Shown piece by piece: positions 37,504-50,290 of a DNA stretch of 64,000 nucleotides. The DNA is taken from contig JAKSXM010000247.1 in assembly GCA_022575985.1 (NCBI GenBank), positions 2,193,501-2,257,500 of the forward strand. Direction: 5' to 3'. Both the position numbers and the translations under genes were made by a program. The stretch is from Anagrus nilaparvatae (Eukaryota; Arthropoda; Insecta; Hymenoptera; Mymaridae). How positions within the stretch are numbered: the first letter of the stretch is position 1; each line of letters starts with the position of its first letter. The notes under the pieces were generated by a model that saw only the letters and a list, made by a program, of their open reading frames with translations, was not told the origin of the DNA and searched no databases.

Positions 37504-40500
37504 ATGAGTTCAAATATACAGGAACATGGAATTGAAAATGAAAATTTATACAATTTCTGTCAGAAGATTCCAAAAATTGTAAGTTAATAACAATTATATA
37601 CTAATTTTATAAATTATAAATCTTTGCTTTCTTTAAACAATTTTATTAATAAAGTTATTTTTCCTGATCTATAGGAGTTACATGCTCATTTAAATGGTTC
37701 TTTAAGTTATGAAACACTGGCTAAACTTTCTGAAATGCATAATAAGCCTGAAAAGCTGGATGTTGGAAATTTCGAAACTTTGTCTGAGTAAATAATTCTT
37801 CTTTACATTATTTTTATTTATTATTATATATCTAGAAATAAATATACTTTTTTTAAGTCTACTAAAACTATTTTCTATTCTGCGTGGGAGGTCTTTTTTG
37901 CCCTTTATTTACAATAGCTATTTGTAAAACAAGGGGAAAAACTAATGATGGATTTAAGTGTTAAACTTTTATGGAACATGTTTATTGGCTAATTATCTAT
38001 TAGAAACATCCCTATTTCCTAAAGTAAACCCCCTCAAATCGTATTAGTCCATAAAAAAAAAATTATGACCGGTTTGTGTAAACGCAACAAAAATGCATGA
38101 AATATGCGTGCATAAATCAGTTTTAATTTTAGGTCTGGAAAGTTAGGGAAAATTCAAAAAATAAGTCAGGGAAATTTAATAATTTTTGGACTGAAAAGTT
38201 AGGGAAACTCAGGGATTTTGAGGAACCCTATGAATTTTACGCAACTGAGCAATTATTTTAAAAGTGATACTTAATTTGAGCCTGGAATCGTAATTTTTTT
38301 TTTTAGGGCACATCAATATGACCCGTGTTTTCAGATAATTTGAACCTTCAGAAAATCGAAAAAAATCGTGAACAAGAAATCGGCGATAGGTGCCAAAAAG
38401 ATTTTTTCACTTTTATGTCAAAAAACGTGTTTTTCGTATCTGAGCTACCCTAAATTTTTAAAATAACTTTTTAGGTAAATAAAATTTAAAAAAATAGATA
38501 AAAAAATCTGATTGCCAGGGAAAAACCACTCCAGAAGAAAAAAAAACTTATCTTTTTACGATGAAATTTAGCCAAGTTTTCGTCAATTTAAGATTTTGCT
38601 CAAATTCTGCTTAAAAAAGATTGAAATTTTATTGAAAAAAGCCTGTTTCTGAACCTTAAACATGCGTTATTCGCTTGATTTTCATCGTAAAATAATAATT
38701 TTTTTTAAAAATCGATTAATTTTTTCCTGGCAATTCATTTCTTTAAGAAAAAAATTATATTTATTGACAAAATTTAAATCTTGCTACTTACAGTTTTCAA
38801 AGGCTTTTGACCTAAAAATTGAAATTTGGTCGATAAAAATGATTTTTTTTTCTTAAAGAAATGAATTGCCAGGAAAAAATTAATCAATTTAAAAAAAAAA
38901 TTATTATTATACGATGAAAATCAAGCGAGTAATGCATGTTTAAAGTTCAGAAACAGGCTTTTTTCAATAAAATCTCAATCTTTTTTAAGACGAATTTGAG
39001 CAAAATCCTAAATTGACGATAACTTGGCTAAATTTCATCGTAAAAAGATAAGTTTTTTTTTCTTCTGGAGTGGTTTTTCCCTGGCAATCAGATTTTCTTA
39101 TCTATTTTAAAAAAGTTTTTTTACCTAAAAAGATATTTTAAAAATTTAGGGTGCTCAGATACGAAAAACACGTTTTTTGACATAAAAGTGAAAAAATCTT
39201 TTTGGCACCTATCGCCGATTTCTTGTTCACGATTTTTTTCGGTTTTCTGAAGGTTCAAACTATCTGAAAACACGGGTCATATCGATGTGCCCTCAAAAAA
39301 AAAATTTACGATTCCAGGCTCAAATTAAGTATCACTTTTAAAATAATTGCTCAACTATTTATAATTTGTAATTATCACCTTTACTAGATGTTAAGATTCT
39401 AAACCCAAAATATTCGGGAGCGAATTATTACAGGTCCCTAAATCGAAAGTATTCTAAGTTCCTAAACCCAGATTTGACCCCCCCCCCCTTAAATCGGCCA
39501 CATTTGACTACCCCCCCTCCCTTGATTTTCAGATTTCCAGGATCACCCTCCGTATTAAAAATGTTCCATATTAAAATACTCTAAATCCCAAAATAAAAAT
39601 TATTAAGTCCCATATAATCCACATTTGATTGTGGCTATTTGATCCTTCCCCCACCTCCACATTTCAAAGTCTTTCAGGGCACCCATTCCTATGAAAAAGT
39701 TCCATATTAAAAAAATAGGATAGCAAATTTTCAGAACGCTCTAACGTTAAAAATTAAACCTTATTTTATAACTGATAAACCGTACTCTGACCGTACGTAC
39801 AGTATACTTTACTGCTTACTTCGTAGATTTTTTTATAAATGCTTTGCATGCGATCCTACTCTTACGAAAACTTGCCACTATTTCGCATTTTTACTATTTG
39901 TCTTTAAGTCCTTATTTTTTTCATATTTTCTCAGGCCTTCTATTCCAAAATTTTGAAAAATTGATCCATTTTTAAAATTGGAATGTTATGAAGCAAATAA
40001 CGTAATTTTAAGAATTTAGTGATCAAAATTGCTTTGACTTTACTTTTTAGAACCTAAAGAGAAGGAAAAGCAATTTTTTCGTGGCTCTCCGCCAATTCGG
40101 ATAAGGATTTATGTTTTTATTACTGGGAATTTTATAAAATAAGAGAATAAAATAAATTTTTATTTTTTATTTTTAAATAAGATTTATTGAATATTAGAAT
40201 ATTATGTTCAGTATATAGGATGCCACAACAATATATAAAGCTATTTTTAGGTCCATAATTTGTATTCCTTTTTCTTAATTTCCTATAAGATTATCCTTAA
40301 TATTAAAGATAAGTTATATTAACACAAATTATTTTTAGCGCATTCAAGGTTTTTTCATTAGCTCATTCATTGACTACATCTCAAGAATCAGTTTTCTTAG
40401 CAACTTATGAAACAATAAAGGAGTTTGCTAATGATAATGTTATTTACTTGGAATTGCGTAGTACACCTCGTTCTGAGAAAGAAATGACTAAAAAAGAATA

Positions 40501-43500
40501 CATATTATCTATCCTAAGAGCTATTAAGTAAAGTAAAAGTTTTGAATTATTACCTAATAAGCTTTCAAAAATCACCTTTTAAATTTATAAAATGTAGAAA
40601 ATTTTTAATTTCAATGATTATTGAATGGAGAATAATGATTATCTGAGGGGAGAAATAGATCATTTCTTTATGCTTGCATATAATGAAAAACCATTGTGAT
40701 AGGTGAAATTTTGATTTTTTGGTATATAAGCACGTTTTGTGACTCCAGAAAGCTAAAAAACCGGCTTTTAAAAAAAGTTTGTATATTTGCGGGTGCGTGT
40801 GTGTATGCATAGGTTGAGAATACTGGACGCGCACCTTATATCCGTATATACGGAAATGAAAAATATGAATTTTGATTTTTTGACGTATATACGGTTTATT
40901 TAATATGGAATTATATAAAAAATACCGTATATACGGTTATAAAAATGTACGGATCAGTATTTTCAAAACCGTACATACGGATAAATTTTTACGGGACCCG
41001 TATTTTGTAAACCTTATATACGGGTCTCAAAATTTTTTAACCGTATATACGGTTGACAGAAATACGGGTCCGTATATCACTCACCCGTATATACGGCTTT
41101 TATAATACGGTTCCCGTATTTTAGACAACCGTATATACGGGTCAAAACTTTAATCAACCGTACAAACGGATGAGTCGTATACGGGGCCGTATAACATTTA
41201 CCCGTATATACGGTTAATTTAAATACGGGGCCCGTATAATGCTAGCCGTATATACGGTTTTTACTTTATGGGAGCCGTATTTTAGACACCCGTATATATG
41301 GGTCAAATCTTTAATCACCCGATTTAATAACTAATAGTATATATTAATAATACGGGCAAAAATAAAAACGGAACCGTATATTATTCACCCGTATGTACGG
41401 ATCAGAGGTATACGGGTCCAGTATGATTCTATCCGTATATACGGGTAACGATATACGGAACCCGTATTTTAGGCATCCATACATACGGCTGAAAAAAATT
41501 GAGACCCGTATATACGGGTGGGTGATATACGGTACCGTATTTCAGTCATCCGTATATACGGGTAAATGATATACGGTTCCGTATAGAATTGATCTGTATA
41601 TACGGGTCTCAAATTTTTTCAGCCGTATGTATGGATGCCTAAAGTACGGGTTCCTTATATTGTTACCTGTATATACGGAAAAATTTGTACGGACCCGTAT
41701 TCACTTTACCCGTACATACGGATACGGGTCTGTAGAATTTTTTTCCGTATATATACGGCTATGAATAATATGGATCGTATTTTTCTGTTCCCGTATATAC
41801 GGCATACGGTTAATGCGCGTCAAAATCGCCCGTATTTCCCAACCCTGATATATATGTATGAATATAATATGTATGTATGTCTGTAACCAGCGATATTTCC
41901 AAAGAATTGTGGTATTAAGACCTAATTTTTTTTCAAAATTTTTTCACTAAAACATCTACTTTTATTTTTAATTTGGATATAATACCTCATTTTGTCTATG
42001 AAAGTCGTCGAAAGTCGTCTACGAAAGTTTATCTAGAAATGTAGTTTTTACTTGACAATGTAGAATGTGATATTTAATTATTTGAAAATTGTTGTTATAA
42101 AATTTTTTATTTAAGAAAATAAAAAAAACACCTTTGTTTTTTTTTTCTTTTCGGACGTAGTACCTCATTTTCTTCTATAAAAGTTCTAATATCTAGAAAT
42201 ATCATTTTTACTCGATTTTTTTGATCTATTTCCTAATTTAAAAAAAAATTTTTTACTGTAAAATAAACAAATAATCAAAATTTTTTTTCCTTTTGAACGT
42301 GACACCTAATTTTTTTCTACGGAACCCTAGGAGATTCTAGGGAATCCTAGTTTTAGCAAATTCGTTATTACTGGATTTTATGGATTTGATACCAAAATTT
42401 CATTAAAATTTTTTGTATCAAAAAATAAAAAAACTCGATTCTTTTTTTTTTGTTGCTGATTACGAAAGCTTAATTTTTTGCATGGGAGTTCTAGTTTAAA
42501 TTAATTTGTGTCACTTCTCAATTTCTCAGATATGATACATAAATGGTAAAAATTTTCAAAACATATTAACATTTGCCATTGCTTGAGGAACTGTAGTGCT
42601 AATTTGGCAGCGTTTTTTTTTTAGTATTCTTTTTTTTCAAAAGGGTCGATGGTTAAAAATGACTATAAAGTTGAATGAATAGTAAATTTCTGACCTTGAA
42701 TACATTTTAAATTCTAAAAAAATTCAAAATCTAGGTTACTTGCTAGTATTAGTTTCAGGGAACGTTTAGTCTGCACCAGTGCAAACGAGTTTTGAAAATT
42801 CATCACAGCATTATTAGCTTTATTAAATTGGGAAGTGAAGTGACCTACGCAACATTTAGAAATTCAACTGGTTTGCTAGGAACCCGCACTGATGGTATTT
42901 GGATTTCTAGATGCCGCGTTGAATTGTTCAGTTCAGGTTCAGTTCCTAGTAGCTTTTATACACACTGTTAAAAATACCCGATGGTGAATTTACGAAATAA
43001 TCGTAAAATTACGATTTTGTCGTAAATTTACTAAAAAAATCGTAAATTTACCATTTAAATCGTAATTTTACGATCGATCGTAAATTTACGATTTTTTTGT
43101 AATTTTACGATTTTGCATTTGTAAATTTACGACTGCTAGATTTGAGTATTTATAAGCCTAAAAACAACATTTCCGAAACTAAGGGGTAAGTACAAGTTTA
43201 CCTTATTTTTGCGATCCTAAACTCATATACGAGTAAAAACTAATTTTGGCATAAAATTTTTGTATTAACACTAAAATATCTAAATGGCATTAGAGAAGGT
43301 ATTCTCATCTCAAAAGTTATTTTAAAGCCGTAAAAACTTTGTTTAGGAATTTCAAATTTTGTATACAAGCCACAATTGAAATGAACTACACTGTAAAAAG
43401 TAACTTTCTTAAATTTACAAAAAAAATAGAATTTTTTCGAAAAATTAGTGAATTTTCAAAAAATTTTGTAAATATTCGATAAAAATCGTAAATTTACTAA

Positions 43501-46500
43501 ATTTAGTATATTATCGAAAAATTCGAGAATTCTCGATTTTTTTTTGTGATTTTACGAAAAAAGTAGTAAATTCACAACTATTTTTCGGAATATTACAACA
43601 ATTTTTTGAAAATTTTCAAAAAAAAATGGTAAATTATCAATTTTTCTTGCGAATTCACAAAAAAAAATCGAGAATACTCGAATTTCTTTTTAATATACTA
43701 AATTTAGTAAATTTTTGATTTTTTTCGAATATTTACAAATTTTTTTGAATATTTACTAATTTTTCGAAAGTGTTCTAATTTTTTTGTTAATATAAAAAAG
43801 TTACTTTTTACAGTGTAAAAAAAAATTTAATATTAAATAAATTTTTTAATATCTAACATTTTTTACGTACATAAATATTAACAATTGTTTGACAAAAAAA
43901 TTAGAATTCTTTTGTTTGATTTCTAAGTTAAAAAATCTAAGGCAAAAGAGGAAAAAGTTAATTAAATTCAAATAAAAATTTTCGGAGCTTAAAAAAGGAG
44001 AGAAAATAAAAATCACTAAAAATATGCTTTATTTTTGTAAAAGATTTTACAAGGGGAGTTCAATACATTCGGAAAACCAAATTACACCAAATGTTTATGG
44101 ATAAGTTTATTATGTTGAAAAAACATGCTGACTACCCTCCGTTCATTCCAATGGGCCTTCTGGGCCTAGAAACGCAGGGCTCAATGTTATAAAATAGGGT
44201 TTTTTTTTGGGAATTTTCAACAAAACGCTAAAATCTCACAAGTTAACCAAATTAATATCATTAATTCTTTCATCACTATAGCCAGTTAACCAAACGGTCA
44301 TTTTTGGCTAAAAATGACCAATTTTAAATTGCTGCCAAATTTGTAATTTTTGACAAAAATGGGTTTTTTAGGTCTCAAAAAATTTGTACAAGCTTTAAAT
44401 TTCCAAAACTTCTTTATTTTACCCTTTTCAATTATTTGTTAACTAGATATGATAATTTGAAGTCACAATTCCAATTTTACGATTTTTTAAAAAAGCTCAT
44501 TTTTAATTAGTATAGGCCTGGAGCATGGTTTTATTTGCGATTTTTTTTAAAAGTATGTCCATGGAATTTTTCGACAGTATATATAGTTTATGGGGTCGCT
44601 GTTTCCAAATCCGAAGTCCGTTTTGACCTAACCAGGTCCAATTTTGCGTAATTGCCAATGTTAGGTCATTTTTAACGTTTTTTTGCCATTTTTTGTTATA
44701 ATTTTTAATATATTACCATTTTTCTCACACTACACTAATGTTTTTTGTTTCTATACCTAATTATCATATAATATAGTATATCTACTTATACAAAAAAAAA
44801 ATGGTAGCCCATAATAGGGATTCTTACACTGAGAAAAAATGTGGAGTAAAATCTACTTTTGCAACTGGAAGATTTTACTATTAATTTTAGTAAAGTTATT
44901 TGAAGAATTGAAAATATTACATTTTACACTTTTGTCCATTATTTTTTACTACAATTAAGGGTAATTTTTCTTGAAGAAGAATGTTACAAAATTTTATTAT
45001 ACTCTCACTCTTTCACATGTTTTTTTTTTTTTTTTAATTTTTTTTTTTTAATTTTAAATTTTTTTTTAATTTTTTTTTTTAATTAATTTTTTTTTTTATT
45101 TTTTTTTTTTAATAATTTATATTTTATAATTTATACAATTTTGGTTCCTTATATAGTATCTGAAACCAAATTTTGTCACTTGCGAGAAAAAAATGTATAA
45201 ATAAATTCTACTAAAATTAATAGTAATTTTTTTTCCTATACGGGTAGTTTATAAAATATGTTTTGGTAAAAAATAACATAAAACGCCATTTTGACAACTT
45301 CAAATTATTTTACTAATCAAAAGGGTAATTTTTACCAATAAAATTTTGTGAGTAGGCTATTTTTCACGCTTTTTGGGCTAATTTTAGCTATTTTTATGAA
45401 ATAATACCAATTTTTATCTACAGCTTCTGTTTTTTGAGTATTTTAAGGTAGTAAAATACAAATATTATTTTTAATTTATCTAAAAACGCCGCAGTAGCCC
45501 ATAAATAGGCACTTATAGGCTGTTTTTAACGTTTTTGGGGTAATTTAAGCTATTTTTATGAAATAATACCAAATTTTTTCTACAGCTTGTGGCTTTCGGG
45601 TCACTAAACGCAAATAACACATTTTTTTTTAACAAATAATGTCCAGTGGCCCATAATAGGCGATTCACGGGTATTCTCATCCTTTTAATGGTATTTTATA
45701 ATACGTTACTTTTTTTAAACGAGTAGTGTTATAAATTTATAATTTTATAATTACAAAAAACGGACTACTAGCCCACAATAGACAGTTTTGGATTAATTTT
45801 TCAGAATTTAAAAAAAAATAGTTTTAATACTTGCAAATGTTTTGTCCGTTTTTGTAATTATAAAATTATAATTATAAAATTATAAATTCATAAACAGCCT
45901 ATAAGTGCCTATTATGGGCTACTGCGGCGTTTTTAGATAAATTAAAAATAATATTTGTATATTTAGCTACCTTAAAATACTCAAAAAAAAGAAGCTGTAG
46001 ATAAAAATTGGTATTATTTCATAAAAATAGCTAAAATTAGCCCAAAAAGCGTGAAAAATAGCCTAAGAATCCCTATTATGGGCTACTATTTTTTTTTGTA
46101 TGAGTAGATATACTATATTATATGATAATTAGATATAGAAACCCAAAAAACATTAGTGTAGTGTGAGAAAAACGGTAATATATTAAAAATTTTAACAAAA
46201 AATGGCAAAAAAACATTAAAAATGACCTAAAATGAGCAATTACGCGAAATTGGACCAGGTTAGGTCAAAACGGACTTCGGATTCGAAATCAGCGACCCCA
46301 AAAACTAAAATTACCGTCGAAAAATTCCATGGACATGCTTTCAAAAAAAATCGCAAATAAAACCATGCTCTAGGCCTATACTAAATGTTAACTTTGAAGA
46401 GCTATTTCTCAAAAACGAATCAAGGAAATGAGACGAATAAAAAATTTTTGGAAACTTGAAGCTTGTACAAATTTTTTCAGAACTATAAAACCCATTTACG

Positions 46501-49500
46501 TCAGAAATTACACATTTGGCAGCATTTTAAAAATTAGTTGTTTTTAGCAAAAAATGACTATTTGGTTAATTGGCTATAGTGATGAAAGAATTAGTGATAA
46601 AAAATTTTGGTTTGTGGCGTATGAAAGGTGACACTTATACCAAAAGAATAAAACCAACCAAAAATGTTTTGGTTAACATGGGAAGTTGTAGCGTTATATT
46701 GAAAATAACCAAAAAACCCTATTCTATAACATTGAACCCTGCGATTCTAGGCCTAGAACGCCCATTGGAATTAACCGAGGGTAGTCGGAATGTTTTTTCA
46801 ACATAATAAACTCGTTCATAACCATTTGGTGTAATTTAGTGTTCCAAATGTATTGAATTCCCCTTGTCAATCGATTACCGCCGGCGCGGCCAAAACGTAC
46901 CACTTTATTATAATTCTGAAACTTCTTTATATTATTAGCTCTAAATTTATATCTAGGGGTTTTTGAGATTTCTGATTTCAAATATGAACTCAAAAAAATC
47001 ATAAAATTTCATCTAGGGGTGAAAAATTAGGGTAAAAAGGGGTGAAAATCAATTTTTATAAAAGGTTTTATTTTTACTTGAAAAACTGTATCCTGGGCTT
47101 CTGACGTTGCTTATTTCAAATATGACCATAAAATAAATCATTAAACTTCATCAAGGAGTGGAAATTATATAGTAAAAAACAATTTCTCATAAAAGTTAGA
47201 TATTAATTTTAAAATTTCAGAAAAGTTCTTTTTCAAATATGATTTTTCATATTATTTTTATTCTCACATATGAGTGTATTCTCATTTTTTATTGTAGGAA
47301 CCCTTTACGTTATTGGGATTCCGTTACTATTATACTTTGTAATTACATAATCTTTATATTTGAAATAAACATTTCAGACAAACCTACATATTTAATTCAA
47401 AACTTTATATCAACGCTTTTGAAAAAATTTTGATTTTTCTACCCAAAGGTTAATTTTTTTGATTTTTTCATGTATTATCTGGATCTTGTGCAAAATTTAA
47501 TCAAGACTATTTAATTTATAAGTATATTTGTCTGAGATTAAAATTTTCAAAATTTAAGGTAAAAGAGAGCCAAGTGATTTTTATTTTCCCTTCTTTTTTA
47601 AGCTCCAAAAATTTTTATTTGGATTTAATTAACTTTTTCCTCTTTTGCCTTAGATTTTTTTAACTTAGAAATCAAAAAAAAGATTTCTAATTTTTTTGTT
47701 AAACAATTGTTAATATTTATGTACGTAAAAAATGTTAGATATTAAAAAATTTATTTAATATTAAAATTTTTTTTTAGTTCATTTCTATTGCGGCTTGTAT
47801 TCAAAATTTGAAATTCCTAAACAAAGTTTTTACGGCTTTAAAATAACTTTTGAGATGAGAATACCTTATTCTCTAATGCCATTTAGATATTTTAGTGTTA
47901 ATACAAAAATTTTATGCCGAAATTAGTTTTTACTCGTATATGAGTTTAGGATCGAAAAAATAAGGTAAACTTGTACTTACCCCTTAGTTTCGGAAATGTG
48001 GTTTTTAGGCTTATAAATACTCAAATCTAGCAGTCGTAAATTTACAAATACAAAATCGTAATTTTACCATAAAAATCGTAAATTTACGATTTGGTGGTAA
48101 TATTACGAATTTGTCGTAAATTTACAATATCAAAATCGTATAAAATTACAAAAAAATCGTAAATTTACGATCGATCGTAAAATTACGATTTAAATGGTAA
48201 ATTTACGATTTTTTTAGTAAATTTACGACAAAATCGTAATTTTACGATTAATTCGTAAATTTACCATCGGGTATTTTTAACAGTGCAATTTGAAACAAAA
48301 AGTCAATTATTTATAACGGATTTAATTATCAAAAGGACGAATAAACTTTATTTGATAAAAATCATAGAGATTGATCAAACTTATAATCACGTATATTTTT
48401 TTTTAAATTTACGCTATAAGTTTAATTCATAATTACATAGTTTTTAGTAACAAACGATGCAAAAAATTTTCTACATTTCCAAAATTTATCAGGTGGTTAT
48501 CAATACCTTTATTGTTTTTTAATAGCAACTTATTATTGATGTTTAAATTTTCAAGATCCGTGCAGAGTGATGACTTAGATATTATAGTTAAATTATTAAT
48601 ATCTGTAAATCGAAAACAAGGTTTAAGAGAAGCAAAAGAAAATGTTCACTTGGCAATAGAAATGTCAAAAGAGTACCATGAAATCGTTGGTATCGATTTG
48701 AGCGGGGATCCAACTAAAGGCAATGCCTTCATTGAATTACTTCAAAAAGCTAGAGATGCTGGATTGAAAATAGCAGCTCATTGTGCAGAGGTGACTTAAA
48801 AATTTTTATAATATTAATATTCTTTTGAGTTAAATTGTATACCAAAAAGGGCATTAATTAAATTATATTAAGTTTAACCAAAGAGTAATTACTCTCTAAA
48901 TCGTAAAGTGTAAATTAATAAAAATATTTAATAAGGTAAACTTAATTTTAAATTTGAAATTATGTAAAAAAATTTTGATTAAATTGTAAAATATTGTAAA
49001 TTTTTAGCCTTGATAATGAAGACTGAAGGTCTTCAAAACGTGGGCAATTTATTGAAAAAATAAAGCAAATAATTGTTAGCTCAGAAATCAAATATTTTTA
49101 TAATAAAATATATATAGCATATACACTCGAATAAAAAGCCTGAATTTTACGCTTACACCTCCAGTGTATTGTGTATTTTAAATTTACTATTTCATAAGGT
49201 TTTAAGATGTACTTTTTTAGGCGAATTTACACTTTACGATTCAGAGAGTATTAAATCGTAATTTTTTTTGGGGGGAGGGAATGCCCCTTGAAAACCATTT
49301 TTTCAGGAATTTAATTTTCTGGGAAAATCGAATCAAACCAAATTTCTCTCATCCGCTTTTTAGTACCAATTATATCATCAATTAAAATTTTTACATTTTT
49401 ATATTTCAATTTTATTTTAAAAAGGTATCAAATGAAGATGAAGCTAAAGATATTTTAAAGTTTAAACCAGAAAGACTTGGTCATTGTACTTGTATTCATC

Positions 49501-50038
49501 CCGAAACGAAAGGCTCAGATAATCTTTTTCAAATGTTATTACAGTCAAAAATTCCAGTTGGTAAGAATTACAAACAATAATATATACAAAATAAATTCTA
49601 AAATAAAAACAAGATTAAACTTAAATTCTGTATATCAAATAAATTTATTTAAATACCTTTGTAAATTAAAAATTTTTTTCCAGAAATATGTTTGACTTCT
49701 AATATTAAATGTAAAACTATATTGAATTATGAATCACATCATCTCCAGTATTTACTAAGTTCTAATCATCCAATTTGCATTTGCGTAAGTTTCATTTGCA
49801 CGTGTGAAGTTGTCAAATTAATCCAATTTTAAATAAATTTAATTACTTCCAGACGGATGACAAAGGAGTTTTTAAGACTACATTATCAAAAGAACTAGAA
49901 TTAGCTTGTCGATACTATCATTTATCTAAAGAGAATATAATAAAGATTATGAAGGAAACTGCCAATTATATATTTGGTAATGAAGACAATAAAAACCAAA
50001 TTCTCAATACATTAGAACATTTCCATAATAATAAATAA
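37504..50038 (+). CDS. Adal: Adenosine deaminase-like protein (ADAL, N6-methyl-AMP deaminase type)
   Basis: This zinc-dependent hydrolase family removes the amino or methylamino group from modified AMP such as N6-methyl-AMP, yielding IMP, in the cytosol. Seven exons join in phase: 37504-37578, 37675-37787, 40339-40527, 48556-48790, 49425-49560, 49684-49784 and 49853-50038, total 344 residues against about 350 for ADAL. Zinc ligands His28 and His30 lie in ELHAHLNGS; His201 and catalytic Glu204 in AAHCAE, the expected HxGE-like motif; ERLGHCT holds the next catalytic His (224); TDDKGVF near the end supplies Asp285 and Asp286. SLAH, YLELRSTPR and VGIDLSGDP are further family blocks. HAHLNGS and the lack of a signal peptide favour ADAL over classical ADA or the secreted ADGF group. 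Intron 3 is about 8 kb and filled with inverted repeats; intron 2 (2.6 kb) holds another palindrome. All seven exons are intact. Confidence 0.95.
37920..38130. repeat. Copies of the CATGGAACATGTTT / ACCGGTTTGTGTAAAC repeat
   Basis: 'tatggaacatgtttattggc' at about 37970 and 'gaccggtttgtgtaaacgcaac' followed by 'atgcatgaaat' at about 38065 match the edges of the composite repeat at 26158-27311. This sits in deaminase intron 2, just left of the large palindrome. Confidence 0.6.
38246..39353. repeat. 1.1-kb near-perfect palindrome in deaminase intron 2
   Basis: The left arm begins TGAGCAATTATTTTAAAAGT and the right arm ends with its reverse complement. Pairing continues through 'gcctggaatcgtaa', 'cagataatttgaaccttcag' and 'cctggcaattcatttcttta' down to a loop of roughly 65 bases centred near 38800, so each arm is about 520 bases with few differences. 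It has no coding capacity. A diverged single arm of the same family is at about 56640-56950. Confidence 0.9.
39400..39720. repeat. C-tract and 'ccctaaat...ttctaag' repeat
   Basis: This is the reverse-complement form of the G-tract repeat at 25690-26060: 'ggtccctaaatcgaaagtattctaag', C-runs at about 39479 and 39510, and 'gttccatattaaaa' at about 39560 and 39700. Confidence 0.6.
40838..41830. repeat. Array of CCGTATATACGG palindromes
   Basis: The dodecamer CCGTATATACGG or one-base variants recurs about every 40-45 bases for 1 kb, roughly 20 times, often as ACCCGTATATACGGGT. Between copies lies a second motif of the form ATACGGNNCCGTAT (for example ATACGGTACCGTAT, GGACCCGTATT), itself a palindrome. 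The right half is the reverse complement of the left about a centre near 41558: 'ttaggcatccatacatacggctg' at 41472 mirrors 'cagccgtatgtatggatgcctaa' at 41620. It lies in deaminase intron 3 and has no coding potential. Confidence 0.9.
43389..43815. mobile_element. CACTGTAAAAAG MITE inserted in the left palindrome arm
   Basis: A 427-base element with ends CACTGTAAAAAGTAAC and GTTACTTTTTACAGTG, self-complementary throughout. TA flanks both sides (43387-43388, 43816-43817). The right arm of the host palindrome, at about 47775, has the uninterrupted site with a single TA, so the insertion and its duplication are shown directly. Confidence 0.92.
44049..46867. mobile_element. Inner foldback element, family with ACAAGGGGAGTTCAATACATT ends
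   Basis: The left end ACAAGGGGAGTTCAATACAT mirrors the right end ATGTATTGAATTCCCCTTGT. Arms of about 1.2 kb follow, pairing through 'caatgggccttctgggcctaga' (44150 / 46750 region), 'accatgctccaggcctatac' and 'gaaataataccaattttt', to a centre near 45800. The first 130 bases of each arm encode a repeated peptide-like stretch (IPMGLLGLE). A sister copy is at 50291-52640. It has no transposase gene. Confidence 0.85.
44827..45352. mobile_element. CACTGAGAAAAAATG insertion in the left arm of the inner element
   Basis: This 526-base insert is missing from the right arm, where the sequence runs uninterrupted through a single TA at about 46064. Here TA is found at both edges (44825-44826, 45353-45354). 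The ends, CACTGAGAAA and TTTTGTGAG, are only weakly inverted. The middle holds a long T-rich tract (45020-45110). Confidence 0.85.
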
Positions 50039-50290
50039 GGTAAAAAAAATAGTTTTAAATAATTTTCTTTTTCATAGATAAATTTATATTTTTAATTTTA
50101 TAACATACTATCAGTAAGTGCAACTCGTTTGTTTAAAAAAATTTTCAGAATAGAAGAGGTAAAATTTTAACATGCAAAATGTTTATATTTAAGGGTAATT
50201 TCTATTTAAGGAATTAGAATGATTTTGATTTAGCAACTTAGAATAATTCGGGTATTCGAATATATAGGGATAATTTAGAATAAGGTACTT

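Larger units (their letters stand above)
42963..48285. mobile_element. 5.3-kb nested palindrome (outer foldback element) in deaminase intron 3
   Basis: The left end CACTGTTAAAAATACCCGAT and the right end ATCGGGTATTTTTAACAGTG are exact reverse complements. The ends continue inward with many TCGTAAATTTACGA-type words, then unique sequence ('ggggtaagtacaagtttacc' at 43185 mirrored at 47970; 'ttaacaattgtttgacaaaaa' at 43888 mirrored near 47705). A second foldback element (44049-46867) forms the core. The left arm carries two extra insertions (43389-43815, 44827-45352); about 670 bases at 46868-47540 have no left partner. No long open frame exists. Confidence 0.85.

Noticed and set aside
40850..41830. 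CRISPR-like regular spacing of palindromic repeats
   Set aside because: The 'spacers' are themselves palindromic variants of one motif, the context is a eukaryotic intron, and no cas gene exists.
40905..41886. Plus-strand frames rich in Tyr, Ile and Arg
   Set aside because: They are the translation of the CCGTATATACGG array, not a gene.
46724..47002. 92-codon minus-strand frame with LKKHSDYPRLIPMGVLG
   Set aside because: It is the repeated arm end of the foldback family; neither copy shows a longer gene, so no protein is claimed.
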